NCBI GenBank assembly: GCA_964461295.1
Contig: CAYWTX010000663.1
Location: forward strand, 1 to 9,512
Source of the DNA: CAYWTX01 sp964461295
Lineage (GTDB): Bacteria > Planctomycetota > Phycisphaerae > SM23-33
DNA length: 9,512 bases
Direction: 5' to 3'
A program made the translations under genes and the position numbers. Positions 1-6,588 of this stretch are shown one piece after another. The notes under the pieces are model-generated. The model was not told where the DNA came from. It was given only the letters and a program-made list of their open reading frames with translations, and searched no databases. Every line of letters starts with the position of its first letter. The stretch's first letter is position 1.

Positions 1-410
1 GCCCGGCCGCGGCCGTCTCCTTCGCCTGGTCGGCGTGGAACACCCTTGCCGTCGTGGCGGCCTGCCTTTCGGCCGGCGCGCTGCTGGCATGGACGCACGT
101 GCAGCGGCCCCATCGGACCGTCGAACTGCTCGGGGGCTTCACGGCCGCGCGGGCCGCGCGGGAGCGGATCAACCCGAACGCCGATTCCGCGGCGTCGCTG
201 CGGCGGCTGCCGGGCATCGGCCCGGCCAGGGCGAAGGCCATCCTCGCCTACCGCCAGGGCCGCGGCGGGCGGGCGTTCGCCGACGCCAACGACCTGACGC
301 TCGTGCACGGCATCGGCCCGGGCACCGCCGCGAAACTGACCGAGACGGGGTGGCTGTCGTTCGACGATGCCAACGGAATGGCCAGCGATGCCGAAGTCAC
401 GAAACACTAA
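1..410 (+). CDS. ComEA-like helix-hairpin-helix protein, membrane-anchored (5' end missing)
   Basis: The reading frame is open to the left edge (first full codon at 3) and stops with TAA at 408-410. The visible N-terminal part is hydrophobic (WSAWNTLAVVAACLSAGALL, positions 27-86) and reads as one membrane-spanning segment followed by a basic turn. The GTG at 54 falls inside this segment, so the true start is probably upstream of the window. The C-terminal part carries two tandem helix-hairpin-helix hairpins, LPGIGPARAKAIL and VHGIGPGTAAKL, each with the GIG turn that contacts the DNA backbone. This matches the ComEA/HhH1 arrangement of an N-terminal anchor plus a short HhH pair. ComEA binds incoming DNA in natural transformation, but many short HhH proteins have no proven link to competence, so that role is an inference. 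The end overlaps the following protease gene. Confidence 0.8.
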   Translation, partial: PAAAVSFAWSAWNTLAVVAACLSAGALLAWTHVQRPHRTVELLGGFTAARAARERINPNADSAASLRRLPGIGPARAKAILAYRQGRGGRAFADANDLTLVHGIGPGTAAKLTETGWLSFDDANGMASDAEVTKH

Positions 411-1137
411 CCCGCCCAGCGTGGCCGATCAGACCTACCGGCGACTGACGCAACGTCCGCTGTACGGGCTGCTGTTCATCCTGCTGCCGCTGGCGGTCTA
501 CCACTACGGGGCGATCCGCCATGGCACGAAGATCCTCGCCCCGCTGCACATGCGCTGGCTGCTGGAGCACCTCAACGCCACCGGATGGTTCCTGCCGCCC
601 CTGGTCATCGTGTCCGTCCTGCTCGCCCAGCACATCGTCCATAACCACAGATGGCGCGTACAGCCCGTCGTGCTGGTGGGCATGCTCATCGAGTCGCTCA
701 TCTGGGTCGTTCCGCTGTACTGCCTGGACGTGCTCAACGCATGGCTCTTCCAGCCCGACGGGGCCCCCGCCGGCGGCGCGGCCGTGGCGGGCGCCAAACT
801 CGCCACCGACCTCTACAACGCCCTCGGCGCCGGCGTCTACGAGGAGTTCCTCTTCCGCCTGACGCTGATCAGCCTGGCCCTGCTGCTGATGGTCGACGTG
901 TTCAGCCTGCCGCGAGCCCCGGCCGCGACCGCGGCGGTCCTGGTCGGCGGCATCCTGTTCAGCCTGTACCACTTCACGAAGGGCCAGCTCACCGGCGTCG
1001 AGGCGTTCCCGTTCAGCCTGTTCGCATTCCGCTCGCTGGCGGGAGCCTACCTCGGCTGCCTGTTCGTGTACCGCGGCTTCGGCATCGCCGTCGGCGCACA
1101 CGCGGCGTGGAACGTCGCCATCGCCCTGCTGGCCTGA
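388..1137 (+). CDS. CPBP family intramembrane metalloprotease (CAAX protease / Abi type)
   Basis: A multi-pass membrane protein of 249 residues from the ATG at 388. Numbering here is from an alternative ATG at 367 (256 residues). The three family motifs are present: EExxxR as E159 E160 FLF R164, FxxxH as F198 SLY H202, and HxxxN as H245 AAW N249. These form the glutamate/histidine active site of the CPBP (Rce1-like) family. About seven hydrophobic segments are visible, at roughly 31-50, 73-92, 100-120, 161-180, 187-205, 215-235 and 238-256. Family members include the eukaryotic CAAX prenyl protease and bacterial proteins linked to bacteriocin self-immunity; the substrate here is unknown. Either start overlaps the upstream HhH gene (23 bases from 388, 44 from 367), suggesting translational coupling. 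The ATG at 388 gives the more typical short polar N-terminus, but the start is not certain. Confidence 0.88.
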   Translation: MPKSRNTNPPSVADQTYRRLTQRPLYGLLFILLPLAVYHYGAIRHGTKILAPLHMRWLLEHLNATGWFLPPLVIVSVLLAQHIVHNHRWRVQPVVLVGMLIESLIWVVPLYCLDVLNAWLFQPDGAPAGGAAVAGAKLATDLYNALGAGVYEEFLFRLTLISLALLLMVDVFSLPRAPAATAAVLVGGILFSLYHFTKGQLTGVEAFPFSLFAFRSLAGAYLGCLFVYRGFGIAVGAHAAWNVAIALLA

Positions 1138-1215
1138 CGGGACCCGCGCGCGCCGCCCCTTCCTTCGGCGATCGGGACCTTGGCCGACTCCCCGCGCTGG
1201 GCCGTCGTCCCGCCG

Positions 1216-1244
1216 TTGACAAAGCTCCGGGCGGCGATTCACAT
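1216..1244 (+). promoter_or_regulatory. Candidate sigma70-type promoter for the P-loop kinase gene
   Basis: A perfect TTGACA -35 hexamer at 1216-1221 is followed, after 17 bases, by TCACAT at 1239-1244, a weak -10 (three of six matches to TATAAT). Transcription would start near 1251, leaving a leader of about 27 bases. The strong -35 and correct spacing support it; the poor -10 does not. Confidence 0.4.
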
Positions 1245-1277
1245 TGGCCGGCGGTTGGCGCAGGCAAGGAGCGTCGC

Positions 1278-1727
1278 ATGCAGGCGGTCATATTCGTCGG
1301 TCTCCAGGGGGCGGGCAAGTCGGAGTTCTTCCATCGCCGCTTCTTCGACACCCACGTGCGGATCAACCTGGACATGCTCAAGACCCGCAATCGCGAGAAC
1401 GTCCTGTTCCGAGCCTGCCTGGAGGCCAGGCAGCCCTTCGTCGTGGACAACACGAACGTCACCCGCGACGACCGCCGCCGGTACATCCCGCAATCCAGGC
1501 AGGCCGGCTTCCGCGTGATCGCGTACTACTTCCAGTCGCTCGTGGACGCCTGCCGCCAGCGGAATGCCCAGCGCCCCGAAGGCAGACGTGTACCCGACGG
1601 GGCGATCTTCGCCGCCCAGGCCCGCTTGCAGATCCCCACGACCGAGGAAGGCTTCGACGCCGTCTATTACGTGAGCATCGCCCCCAACGGCGATTTCCTC
1701 GTCGACGACCCGCCCCAGCCGCCGTGA
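1278..1727 (+). CDS. Stand-alone P-loop kinase resembling the polynucleotide kinase (PNK) domain
   Basis: A 149-residue cytoplasmic protein. The ATG at 1278 is chosen because AAGGAG at 1266-1271 lies 6 bases upstream and the Walker A loop follows at once. The N-terminus MQAVIFVGLQGAGKS is beta-strand 1 plus the P-loop (GLQGAGKS, residues 8-15). The segment FVVDNTNVTRDDRR at about residues 54-67 matches the DNTN stretch of PNK-type kinases, where the Asp follows beta-strand 2. RQRNAQR near residues 94-100 looks like the basic lid. The protein is one kinase domain with no phosphatase or ligase partner. Known relatives phosphorylate 5'-OH ends of RNA or DNA, but zeta-toxin-like and other small kinases share this layout, so the substrate is not settled. 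It appears to be transcribed alone, converging on the cytochrome lipoprotein gene with 50 bases between stop codons. Confidence 0.75.
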   Translation: MQAVIFVGLQGAGKSEFFHRRFFDTHVRINLDMLKTRNRENVLFRACLEARQPFVVDNTNVTRDDRRRYIPQSRQAGFRVIAYYFQSLVDACRQRNAQRPEGRRVPDGAIFAAQARLQIPTTEEGFDAVYYVSIAPNGDFLVDDPPQPP

Positions 1728-1777
1728 GACCAGCGACCGACGCCGCCGAACCGGTCAGCCTCGATGCGGGGCGCCGG

Positions 1778-3142
1778 TTACTTACTCGGGCAGCGGATCT
1801 TCTTCACCCGCGTCTCGTACAGGAAGTTCGGATCGGTCACATGCGTGTGGCAGGCGCCGCAGACTTCCTTGCCCACCGGCGGCACCTTGAAGTCCTTCCT
1901 CTTGTGGTCGGCCATGCTGAACCGGTGGCAGTCCTGGCAGTTCACGTCGGCCAGGTTCGGCGTGTCGGCCATCGTGCGGAATCCGTTCTTCGTCCTGAAG
2001 CCGCTGGTGTGGCACATCAGGCAGTCGGGGTCGCCCGTCCGCTTCACCCGCACCAGCGTGGCCCACGCCTTGCCGTGCCGCGTTCTCTTCCAGAACTCCA
2101 GCACCTTGCCGTGGCACTTCCCGCACTCCGCCGAGCCCGCGTGCTCCAGCCCCTCCTTCCGCGGGCCGTCCATCGCCTGCCGCATCGCCTCGTGGCAGTA
2201 CGCCTGGTACAGCCGCATCATCTCGCCGTCGATCGGCCAGGTCTCGTCTACCCTCTCGGCCCGGAACTCCAGATCAGCCAGTTTGCCGTCGATGAACTTC
2301 ATCGCGATGGCGCCCACGTGCTCGGGTCCGCCGACCTTCACCGTCGGCACGCCGCCCACGCGCAACACGCCCGGGGCCGTCACCCGCGTGTGCCCCCACA
2401 GCATCAGGTCCGGCGAACACGCCTTCGCCGCGTCGGCCAGTTCCTCTTCGGTCATCAGCCCGGCCAGCACGATGGTGAATCCCTGCTCGCGCAGGCGCTC
2501 GATCCGCCTGGCCAGTTCCCCGCCGGAGGCCAACTCCAACTCCTTGCGCCGCCCGGGACCCACGAAACGCAGGGCGCTGTCGCGGACGTCGCTGACCACG
2601 GCCAGCTTGCCCGCCGGCCAGGTCACCCGCAGCTCGCCGAGGGCCGTCACGCCCTTGGCGCTGACGGTGGTCGAGACCGCGGCGAGGTTGGCGTCCTTGA
2701 GCATGCGCTGGAGGCGATCGTCGGCGCACGCCCACTCGTGCGAGCCCAGGACGATCGCATCGTAGCCGAGCATCCCGTAGCCGCGAAGCACGTAGTCGTT
2801 GCGGACGTTGGCCGGCTCGACCCAGATCGAGTCGCCCGTGTCCACCATCGCCACCGTGGGATACGCGGCCCGGTAGCTCTTCACCAGCCCGCCGCGCCGG
2901 CTCAGCCCGCCCGCCATCGGCCCGGGACAGTTGCACACCTCCAGCAGCCCGGCGTTGCCGCCGGTCACCAGCAGCAGACCGTCGGGCTGGCCCATCCTGA
3001 ACGGCCTGACCGCGACGGTCTTGACGGCGTCGGTCATGGAGTGGATCGATACATTCGCGTCCGTCCTGGGCCCCGCCTTGGGGCAGCCGGCGACCAGAAA
3101 CGAAATCGCGACAAGCAGCAGCAGGCCCTGGCGCACAGTCAT
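1778..3142 (-). CDS. Lipoprotein with 5'-nucleotidase-like domain fused to a tetraheme cytochrome c domain
   Basis: A 454-residue precursor counted from the ATG at 3142. The N-terminus is a lipoprotein signal (hydrophobic LLLLVAISF, lipobox LVAGC, Cys20 lipidated). Residues 50-300 resemble the calcineurin-like/5'-nucleotidase fold: a first strand ending GGNAG, a VCNC pair (C70, C72) followed by AGGLSRR, VDTGD (100-104), GYDAIVLGSHEW (126-137) and WGHTR (249-253). The usual metal-binding DxH, GNHE and GHxH motifs are altered, so phosphatase activity is doubtful. Residues 330-454 hold four CxxCH heme sites: CGKCH 340-344, CLMCH 374-378, CQDCH 402-406 and CGACH 428-432. RHGKAWATL at 355-363 resembles the distal-histidine segment of cytochrome c554-type domains. 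It is therefore likely an electron-transfer protein on the periplasmic face of a membrane. An in-frame ATG at 3238 would add 32 residues before the signal and lacks a well-placed ribosome binding site. The gene lies 119 bases downstream of the S41 protease gene. Confidence 0.85.
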   Translation of the reverse strand: MTVRQGLLLLVAISFLVAGCPKAGPRTDANVSIHSMTDAVKTVAVRPFRMGQPDGLLLVTGGNAGLLEVCNCPGPMAGGLSRRGGLVKSYRAAYPTVAMVDTGDSIWVEPANVRNDYVLRGYGMLGYDAIVLGSHEWACADDRLQRMLKDANLAAVSTTVSAKGVTALGELRVTWPAGKLAVVSDVRDSALRFVGPGRRKELELASGGELARRIERLREQGFTIVLAGLMTEEELADAAKACSPDLMLWGHTRVTAPGVLRVGGVPTVKVGGPEHVGAIAMKFIDGKLADLEFRAERVDETWPIDGEMMRLYQAYCHEAMRQAMDGPRKEGLEHAGSAECGKCHGKVLEFWKRTRHGKAWATLVRVKRTGDPDCLMCHTSGFRTKNGFRTMADTPNLADVNCQDCHRFSMADHKRKDFKVPPVGKEVCGACHTHVTDPNFLYETRVKKIRCPSK

Positions 3143-3149
3143 TCTCCTT
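3134..3149 (-). promoter_or_regulatory. Ribosome binding site favouring a GTG start for the cytochrome lipoprotein
   Basis: Read on the minus strand, AAGGAG (3149-3144) lies only 1 base before the ATG at 3142, but 7 bases before an in-frame GTG at 3136-3134. The spacing favours GTG as the working start. The protein would then begin two residues later, with the signal peptide and lipobox unchanged. Confidence 0.5.
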
Positions 3150-3193
3150 CGGCTGGCATTCTTCGGCGACCGGCTCCCAATCCCTGGGAACCT

Positions 3194-3209
3194 GCCCGCT
3201 GAAGCGGGC
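3194..3209 (-). repeat. Short perfect hairpin between the S41 protease and lipoprotein genes
   Basis: GCCCGC (3194-3199) and GCGGGC (3204-3209) pair perfectly around a TGAA loop, and the loop ends T and A can pair as well. No T-run follows on either strand, so a simple intrinsic terminator is unlikely. It lies 52 bases past the protease stop codon, where an RNA-processing or stability element, or a dispersed repeat, would fit. Confidence 0.4.
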
Positions 3210-3261
3210 GAAGCCTCGGATTCCCGGTTCCACGGCATCGGGCCCCCGGTGCCCGGTCTCC

Positions 3262-5838
3262 TTACGCCGCCCGTGCCTTCTGCTGGAGCCTCATCAGCTT
3301 CAGCACCAGCACGGCCGTCTCAAGCTGCACGTCCGCCCGGTACTGGCGGTTCAGGTCGTCCTTCAGCACGTCAGAGTCTTCCTCCTGCACAATGTCGGTT
3401 CGGCGGCGGATGTCCAGCCAGCGGCGCGTCTCCCGTGGGGTGAGGAAGACTTCGATGTCGGGGTCGACGCCCCACTCCTTGGCGCCGTTTTCGCGGTGCA
3501 GCAGGCGGCCTTTGGGCAGGTAGTAGTAGGCGGTGGTCAACTTCAGCAGGGCGCTGTCGCGCCGCACCGCGATCACGTTCTGCACGCTCCCCTTGCCGTA
3601 CGTCCGCGTGCCGACGATCTTGGCGCGTCCCCAGTCCTTCAGCGCGCCGGACACGATCTCCGCCGCCGACGCGCTGTACTCGTTCACCAGCACCACCAGG
3701 TCGCCGTCCAGGAACCGCCCCTTGGGGTCGGCGTTCACCTCGGTCGGTCTCGTGCGCCGCCCCCGGGTCGAGACGATCCGCCCGCCCATCAGGAATTCGT
3801 TGGCCACGTCGGTGGCCGAACGCAGCAGCCCGCCGGGGTTGAACCGCAGGTCCATGATCACCGACCGCGCCCCCTTGTCCTGCATCTTCTTGAGGGCCTC
3901 GTCGATGCCGTCGATGGTCTTCTCGGTGAACTGCGTCACGCGGATGTACCCCACGCCCGCGTTGGGATCGACGAAGTAGTCCCACTCATTGCTCCTGGAG
4001 TCGCGCTTCCACCCGCGCACGGTCAGGATGTCGATGCGGTCGCGCACCACCGTGTAGTCCGTCATCCGCCCGGCCCGCTTCACCGTCAGGACGACCTTGG
4101 TCCCCTTCTCGCCCATGATCATCTTCACCAGCTTGTCGATGGACAGTCTCTCCGTCGCCTTGCCGTCCACCTTCACGACGAAGTCGCCCGCCTTGATCCC
4201 CAGCTTGTACGCCGGCGTGTCCAGCAACGGCGTCACCACCTTCAGCGGCTGGCCGGGCTCCTTGGCGATCTGGATGCCCACGCCGCAGAAGTGCCCCATC
4301 GTCTGCTTCTCGAAGTCCGCCACGTCGGCCGGCCAGATCATCGAGCTGAACTTGTCCAGTTCGTCCAGGAACCCGTCGGTGAACTCCACGCACAGCACTT
4401 CCACGGGGATGTTGACCGTCTTGTCCGACGCCGCCAGCACGCTGTTCATCGCCAGGATCAGGTCCAGATGGTCGGGACGCTCCCGCTTCTCGATGGTCTG
4501 GATCTGCTCGTCGATGGCCTTCAGGAACGCATTGCGCTTCCCGTCGTCCTTCAGGGCCGCGAACGTCTCACGCACCTGCGGCGCCTCGGCCAGCACCTGG
4601 ACGCTCACCAGCGCGCCGCGCGCCAGCTTGCGGTAGTCGATGGCCGCGACGTAGCTGCGGTCGAGTTGACGGATGACCTTCTCGACCATGTCGGCGTCGA
4701 CGCCGGCGACGGCTTCGCGCCACGCCGGGCCTTCCTCGTCCACTGCGGCGCCGTCGCCGCCGTCGCCCCCGGCCGGCTTGGTCGCCGGGGCCGACGCCGT
4801 CGTCGGGCGCGGGCCATACATCCGCAGCACCCGCACGTGCCGCAGCGCCACGTGCGACTTCTGGTCGTACTTCTCCTCGCCGTCCAACAGTTCCTTCAGC
4901 GACCCCCACACGTTGAACGCGTCGCTCCACTTGCCCTCCTTCACGAATGCCTCGCCGCGGCTCTCCGCGTCCCTCACCACCTGCCCAAGCCACCCGTCCT
5001 TCTTCAGGGCGCCCTTGTCCTTCTCCGACGCCAGCCGCATCGCCAGCCGCGCCTGCCCCAGCATCACCTGCCAGGGCTTGACCACGATGATCGCCTCCAG
5101 GTCCGCCAGGTTGTCCGTCAGCCGATACTCCGCCTCGCGGACGGCTCGCGTCGCGTCCGCCATCTTCTGCCCGTCGCCGGATGGCACGGCCTCCCAGGCC
5201 TTCTTGTACTCGGCCAAGGCCGTCTTCACCATCCCCGACAGCCGCCGGAACAGCGCGAAGTACTCCCCGTCGCTCGCCGGCAGCGCCGCCAGGGCCTTGT
5301 CCAGCCTCTCCTGCGCCTCGGCCAGCTTCTGCACGCTCTTGGCCCGCAGGCGCCCCGTCTCGTTGGCGTCCGGGCTGTCCTCCAGCACCTCGCCCGTGGC
5401 GCAGCCGTTGAACGACTCGATCACCTTCTCCACGGCCTCGCGAATCGCCGCGGACTGCTTCTCGTCGGCCTTGTCCATGTACGCCTGCGCGACCCGCGAA
5501 TGCCCGACGCGCTCCACGGCCCGCTGGTACTCCTCGGAGCGGCCCTGCGCCGACTTGTTCCACGCCTTGAGATGCTCGTCCAGCAGCACCACCGCCTCGC
5601 GGGCGATCGGATCGCCGGCGTCGGCGGCGGCCGCCTGCTTGAGCTTCCCCAGGCCGATCGCGAAGTCGCCGTCCAGGGCATCCTTCAGGCCGCCCGACCG
5701 CAGCCGGGCAATGTCGCCCCTGGACAACCCCTCGGGCGCCGGCGCGATCGCCGCGACCTGCGTGGTCGTCTCCTGAGCAACACCGTATCCAGCCAGCAGG
5801 CCGGCCAGAACCGCAAGGGTCACAACTGCTCGTCTCAC
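3262..5838 (-). CDS. S41 family C-terminal processing protease (CtpA/Prc type) with long N-terminal extension
   Basis: An 858-residue exported serine protease. The start is GTG at 5838, with AAGGA seven bases upstream; no longer start is better placed. Residues 1-21 are a signal peptide (VVTLAVLAGLLAG, cleavage likely after GVA). Residues 35-340 are mostly amphipathic helices rich in Ala, Lys and Glu. A low-complexity linker (Thr/Ala/Pro, then Gly/Asp) follows at 345-370. A PDZ domain occupies about 517-602, with the ligand-groove sequence FCGVGIQI at its start. The S41 core spans about 603-800. The catalytic serine is S724 in NEYSASAAE and the catalytic lysine is K749 in TYGKGSVQ. Their 25-residue spacing equals the S430/K455 spacing of E. 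coli Prc. Such enzymes cleave periplasmic proteins from the C-terminus. The extension makes it larger than most family members (about 400-680 residues). It lies between a small four-cysteine protein gene and the cytochrome lipoprotein gene on the same strand. Confidence 0.93.
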   Translation of the reverse strand: MRRAVVTLAVLAGLLAGYGVAQETTTQVAAIAPAPEGLSRGDIARLRSGGLKDALDGDFAIGLGKLKQAAAADAGDPIAREAVVLLDEHLKAWNKSAQGRSEEYQRAVERVGHSRVAQAYMDKADEKQSAAIREAVEKVIESFNGCATGEVLEDSPDANETGRLRAKSVQKLAEAQERLDKALAALPASDGEYFALFRRLSGMVKTALAEYKKAWEAVPSGDGQKMADATRAVREAEYRLTDNLADLEAIIVVKPWQVMLGQARLAMRLASEKDKGALKKDGWLGQVVRDAESRGEAFVKEGKWSDAFNVWGSLKELLDGEEKYDQKSHVALRHVRVLRMYGPRPTTASAPATKPAGGDGGDGAAVDEEGPAWREAVAGVDADMVEKVIRQLDRSYVAAIDYRKLARGALVSVQVLAEAPQVRETFAALKDDGKRNAFLKAIDEQIQTIEKRERPDHLDLILAMNSVLAASDKTVNIPVEVLCVEFTDGFLDELDKFSSMIWPADVADFEKQTMGHFCGVGIQIAKEPGQPLKVVTPLLDTPAYKLGIKAGDFVVKVDGKATERLSIDKLVKMIMGEKGTKVVLTVKRAGRMTDYTVVRDRIDILTVRGWKRDSRSNEWDYFVDPNAGVGYIRVTQFTEKTIDGIDEALKKMQDKGARSVIMDLRFNPGGLLRSATDVANEFLMGGRIVSTRGRRTRPTEVNADPKGRFLDGDLVVLVNEYSASAAEIVSGALKDWGRAKIVGTRTYGKGSVQNVIAVRRDSALLKLTTAYYYLPKGRLLHRENGAKEWGVDPDIEVFLTPRETRRWLDIRRRTDIVQEEDSDVLKDDLNRQYRADVQLETAVLVLKLMRLQQKARAA

Positions 5839-6013
5839 GGACGCATCCTTTCTTCAGCTTCCAACTACCAGCCTTCGCTTCGGACTGCTCTTCTTCGCAT
5901 CGGAAAAGCCGCTTCCCTATTGAACGAATGCGGCAGCGCTTGGGGCTTCGGAAAATGGCCTTCAGCCCCCCTGCCGATCGCCGCCTCCGCTTCAGGGGAA
6001 CTGGAAGCTCCCG

Positions 6014-6340
6014 TCACCGTCGCCATTCCTGCCCGCCTGATTCCCGGCCTTCGTCTTCCTTCTCTTCGTCGGCCTCTTCTTCGGCGATCCGCCACTTCTC
6101 CCCCTCATTCATGTCATCGATCTCTCGCTCCATGACCTTGAACATCTTCTCCTGCATGGGCGCCAGCTTGTGGTAGTACTCCAACGTGGACTGGTACGCG
6201 GCCACCATCTGGTTGAGCTTGATGAGCTGCCACTTGACCAGACACTCCGGTTCGCGCACGTTGGTGAACGGGTCGCAGCCGAAGGCGATCTGTCCGCTTT
6301 CGCTGCGCCGGTAGAACTCACAGTCTTTACATTGGATCAT
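6014..6340 (-). CDS. Small four-cysteine protein, possible zinc-binding, unknown function
   Basis: A 108-residue protein with no signal peptide or membrane segment. The ATG at 6340 has GGAG eight bases upstream. The N-terminus has four cysteines, C4 and C7 (CKDC), C22 (FGCDPF) and C33 (PECL), spaced like a small zinc-ribbon or knuckle. The middle (LVKWQLIKLNQMVAAYQSTL, about residues 34-53, and the following PMQEKMFKVMEREIDDM) is predicted to be helical, possibly coiled coil. The tail from about residue 80 is very rich in Glu and Asp and looks disordered. I recognise no named domain. The compact cysteine pattern, good ribosome binding site and candidate promoter argue for a real gene. A structural or regulatory metal site is an inference. 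It is the first gene of the leftward run and precedes the S41 protease gene by 175 bases. Confidence 0.72.
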   Translation of the reverse strand: MIQCKDCEFYRRSESGQIAFGCDPFTNVREPECLVKWQLIKLNQMVAAYQSTLEYYHKLAPMQEKMFKVMEREIDDMNEGEKWRIAEEEADEEKEDEGRESGGQEWRR

Positions 6341-6379
6341 GGTTCATGCTCCGGGGGTTTCCGGCACACCCGACCCGCC

Positions 6380-6409
6380 ATTGTACCGTCCGACGGGGCA
6401 GGCAAACAA
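6380..6409 (-). promoter_or_regulatory. Candidate sigma70-type promoter for the four-cysteine protein gene
   Basis: On the minus strand, TTGTTT (6409-6404) is followed after 18 bases by TACAAT (6385-6380), which matches TATAAT at five of six positions. Transcription would begin near 6373, giving a leader of about 33 bases that contains the GGAG ribosome binding site. It may also serve the protease gene downstream, since no clear promoter was seen in the 175 bases between them. Confidence 0.5.
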
Positions 6410-6450
6410 TCGGGGATTCCGGAGCTGTCGGAAGCGGGTTAAACAGGATA

Positions 6451-6574
6451 AGGGTCCGTCACGAAATAACCTGAGCAAGCCAGTCTTGGTGGCACAGCTT
6501 TCCAAGCTGTGCAGCACAGGTCGGAGACCTGTGCCACCTGGGAAACGTGAACAAGTTATTTCGTGACGGCGCCT
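6451..6574. mobile_element. MITE-like palindromic element with 15-base perfect terminal inverted repeats
   Basis: The left end CCGTCACGAAATAAC (6456-6470) and the right end GTTATTTCGTGACGG (6555-6569) are exact reverse complements. Extended outward to 6451 and 6574, 18 of 20 positions pair. The arms contain an AT-rich core unlike the surrounding GC-rich DNA. The interior holds paired REP-like hairpins and no coding sequence, so any movement would need a transposase supplied elsewhere. TAAGG flanks both sides (6449-6453 and 6574-6578) and could be a 5-base target duplication. However, the right copy is part of the ribosome binding site of the next gene, so this may be chance. Confidence 0.6.
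6488..6538. repeat. Inverted pair of REP-like hairpins (BIME-like)
   Basis: Hairpin 1 (6492-6512) has arms GCACAGCTT and AAGCTGTGC around the loop TCC. Hairpin 2 (6514-6534) has arms GCACAGGTC and GACCTGTGC around GGA, which is TCC on the other strand. Each is preceded on its own strand by GGTG (6488-6491, and CACC at 6535-6538). The two are therefore the same unit in opposite orientation, with a GGTG foot, a GCACAG stem base, a three-base variable tip and a TCC loop. The tips differ (CTT/AAG against GTC/GAC) yet both pair fully. The GGTG and CACC feet also pair with each other, closing a three-way junction with one unpaired base (A6513). This is the layout of bacterial interspersed mosaic elements built from REP units. 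Confidence 0.75.
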
Positions 6575-6588
6575 AAGGAGACACGCGC

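Noticed and set aside
1749..1779. AACCGG and CCGGTT as a terminator between the kinase and the lipoprotein genes
   Set aside because: A 6-pair stem with a 19-base loop is weak and expected by chance in GC-rich DNA.
1244..3202. A plus-strand open frame of 652 codons spanning the kinase and the lipoprotein
   Set aside because: It is out of frame with the kinase and antisense to the cytochrome lipoprotein, with low-complexity Arg/Pro/His composition and no domain signature.
3142..3238. An upstream ATG at 3238 giving the lipoprotein 32 extra residues
   Set aside because: The extra residues would place the lipoprotein signal internally. The nearest AAGGAG, at the protease stop codon, is 18 bases away, too far.
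3496..6135. A plus-strand open frame of 879 codons opposite the S41 protease gene
   Set aside because: Its product is dominated by Arg, His, Leu, Gln and Val, the usual result of reading a GC-rich gene on the wrong strand. It also covers a gene with clear catalytic motifs.
6451..6574. The cloverleaf-like fold as a tRNA or other structured RNA gene
   Set aside because: There is no acceptor stem, T-loop or anticodon arm, and the symmetry is that of an inverted pair of DNA repeats.
6449..6578. TAAGG on both sides as proof of transposition
   Set aside because: The right copy is part of a ribosome binding site, and TAAGGAG also occurs at the end of the protease gene, so a 5-base match is not proof. 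It is kept only as a hint.
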